Shown: positions 4,979 to 5,284 of the stretch, one piece after another
How positions within the stretch are numbered: the stretch's first letter is position 1
Layout of the letters: each line of letters opens with the position of its first letter
From: Propionibacteriaceae bacterium
GTDB lineage: Bacteria; Actinomycetota; Actinomycetes; Propionibacteriales; Propionibacteriaceae
Reading direction: 5' to 3'
Assembly (NCBI GenBank): GCA_031268065.1
Contig: JAIRXX010000155.1
Location: 1 to 5,284 of the forward strand
Length of the DNA: 5,284 nucleotides
The notes under the pieces: generated by a model
The model's input: the letters and a program-made list of their open reading frames with translations, nothing else
What the model was told of the DNA's origin: nothing
Database searches by the model: none
Program-made: the position numbers and the translations under genes

Positions 4979-4984
4979 TAGGCT
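4979..4984 (+). promoter_or_regulatory. candidate -10 element giving a leaderless SpoIIM-like transcript
   Basis: TAGGCT fits TANNNT, and the base 7 positions after it is the A of the ATG at 4991, exactly the geometry of a leaderless mRNA. The same bases contain AGG with an 8-base spacer, so a weak ribosome site is the competing explanation. Confidence 0.3.
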
Positions 4985-4990
4985 ACTGGC

Positions 4991-5284
4991 ATGGATATTG
5001 ATGTGTTCGCCGCCGCGCACGCCGGACAGTGGGCACGTCTGGAGGAGCTATCCCGCAGCCGGAGGCTGACCGGGCGCGAGGCGGACGAACTGGTCGGCCT
5101 CTACCGCCAAGCAGCAACCCAGCTCTCGGTGCTGCGGTCGGTCGCACCCGACCCGGCCCTGGTCTCGCGGCTATCGGTCACCCTGGTACGGGCGCGGGCC
5201 AGGATCGCCCGACCCCACGACCTCACTTGGCGCCAAGTCCTCCAGTTCTTCACCCGGATGATCCCGGCGGCGCTCTACCGCATC
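4991..5284 (+). CDS. SpoIIM-like (stage II sporulation protein M family) membrane protein, N-terminal part
   Basis: The first 98 residues of a protein that continues past the right edge. The start MDIDVFAAAHAGQWARLEEL, then RRLTGREADELVGLYRQ (24-40) and a helical APDPALVSRLSVTLVRARA region (52-70), are typical of actinobacterial proteins annotated as SpoIIM family. WRQVLQFFTRMIPAALYR (80-97) leads into what is normally the first membrane segment. Actinobacterial members occur in non-sporulating species too, beside RDD, DUF58, DUF4129 and MoxR genes, so the sporulation label gives little about function; the full protein is expected to be a multi-pass membrane protein of about 330 residues. The RDD gene diverges from it, with 144 bases between, which supports membership in that conserved locus. 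The MoxR and DUF58 genes would then be expected nearby, outside the window. Confidence 0.88.
   Translation, partial: MDIDVFAAAHAGQWARLEELSRSRRLTGREADELVGLYRQAATQLSVLRSVAPDPALVSRLSVTLVRARARIARPHDLTWRQVLQFFTRMIPAALYRI

Noticed and set aside
3764..4981. A 405-codon open frame on the plus strand
   Set aside because: It runs antisense to the well-supported RDD gene and through the repeat array; the translation is rich in Arg, Gln and Pro with no recognisable domain, as expected for a shadow frame in GC-rich DNA.

Overview
The window suggests a moderately GC-rich actinobacterium (Actinomycetota). The evidence is a DtxR/IdeR-type regulator with the corynebacterial/mycobacterial metal ligands, a DUF5318-like gene joined to a class A penicillin-binding protein (the Rv0049-ponA1 arrangement of mycobacteria), and an RDD-family gene divergent from a SpoIIM-like gene, as in the actinobacterial MoxR/DUF58 neighbourhood. 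The family cannot be fixed from this sequence; Propionibacteriales would be compatible.

Layout, left to right. (1) 1-985, minus strand: a DUF5318-like zinc-ribbon protein whose end overlaps the start of a class A PBP by 8 bases. The PBP runs off the left edge with only its membrane anchor and part of its GT51 domain present. (2) 1100-2525, minus strand, read from right to left: a small secreted, C-terminally membrane-anchored protein, then a DtxR/IdeR metal-dependent repressor 2 bases later, then a thioredoxin with a WCAPC active site. This is a probable three-gene operon linking metal sensing and thiol redox, with a candidate promoter and a degenerate iron box at its head. (3) 2647-3765, minus strand: a single-gene AAA-type ATPase with a C-terminal winged helix. 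(4) 3766-4021: an unusual intergenic region with seven tandem 8-bp repeats at about 9-11 bp period over the ATPase promoter and leader, and a near-perfect 25-bp palindrome further upstream. (5) 4022-4846, minus strand: an RDD-family membrane protein. It is divergent from (6) 4991-5284, plus strand: the N-terminal part of a SpoIIM-like membrane protein cut by the right edge.

Most genes are ordinary core actinobacterial genes. The part most worth attention is the ATPase with its elaborate upstream control region: the repeat array, the palindrome and a possible 20-codon ORF between them. Its regulator and function cannot be named from sequence alone. I see no tRNA, rRNA, CRISPR array, transposase or insertion sequence.
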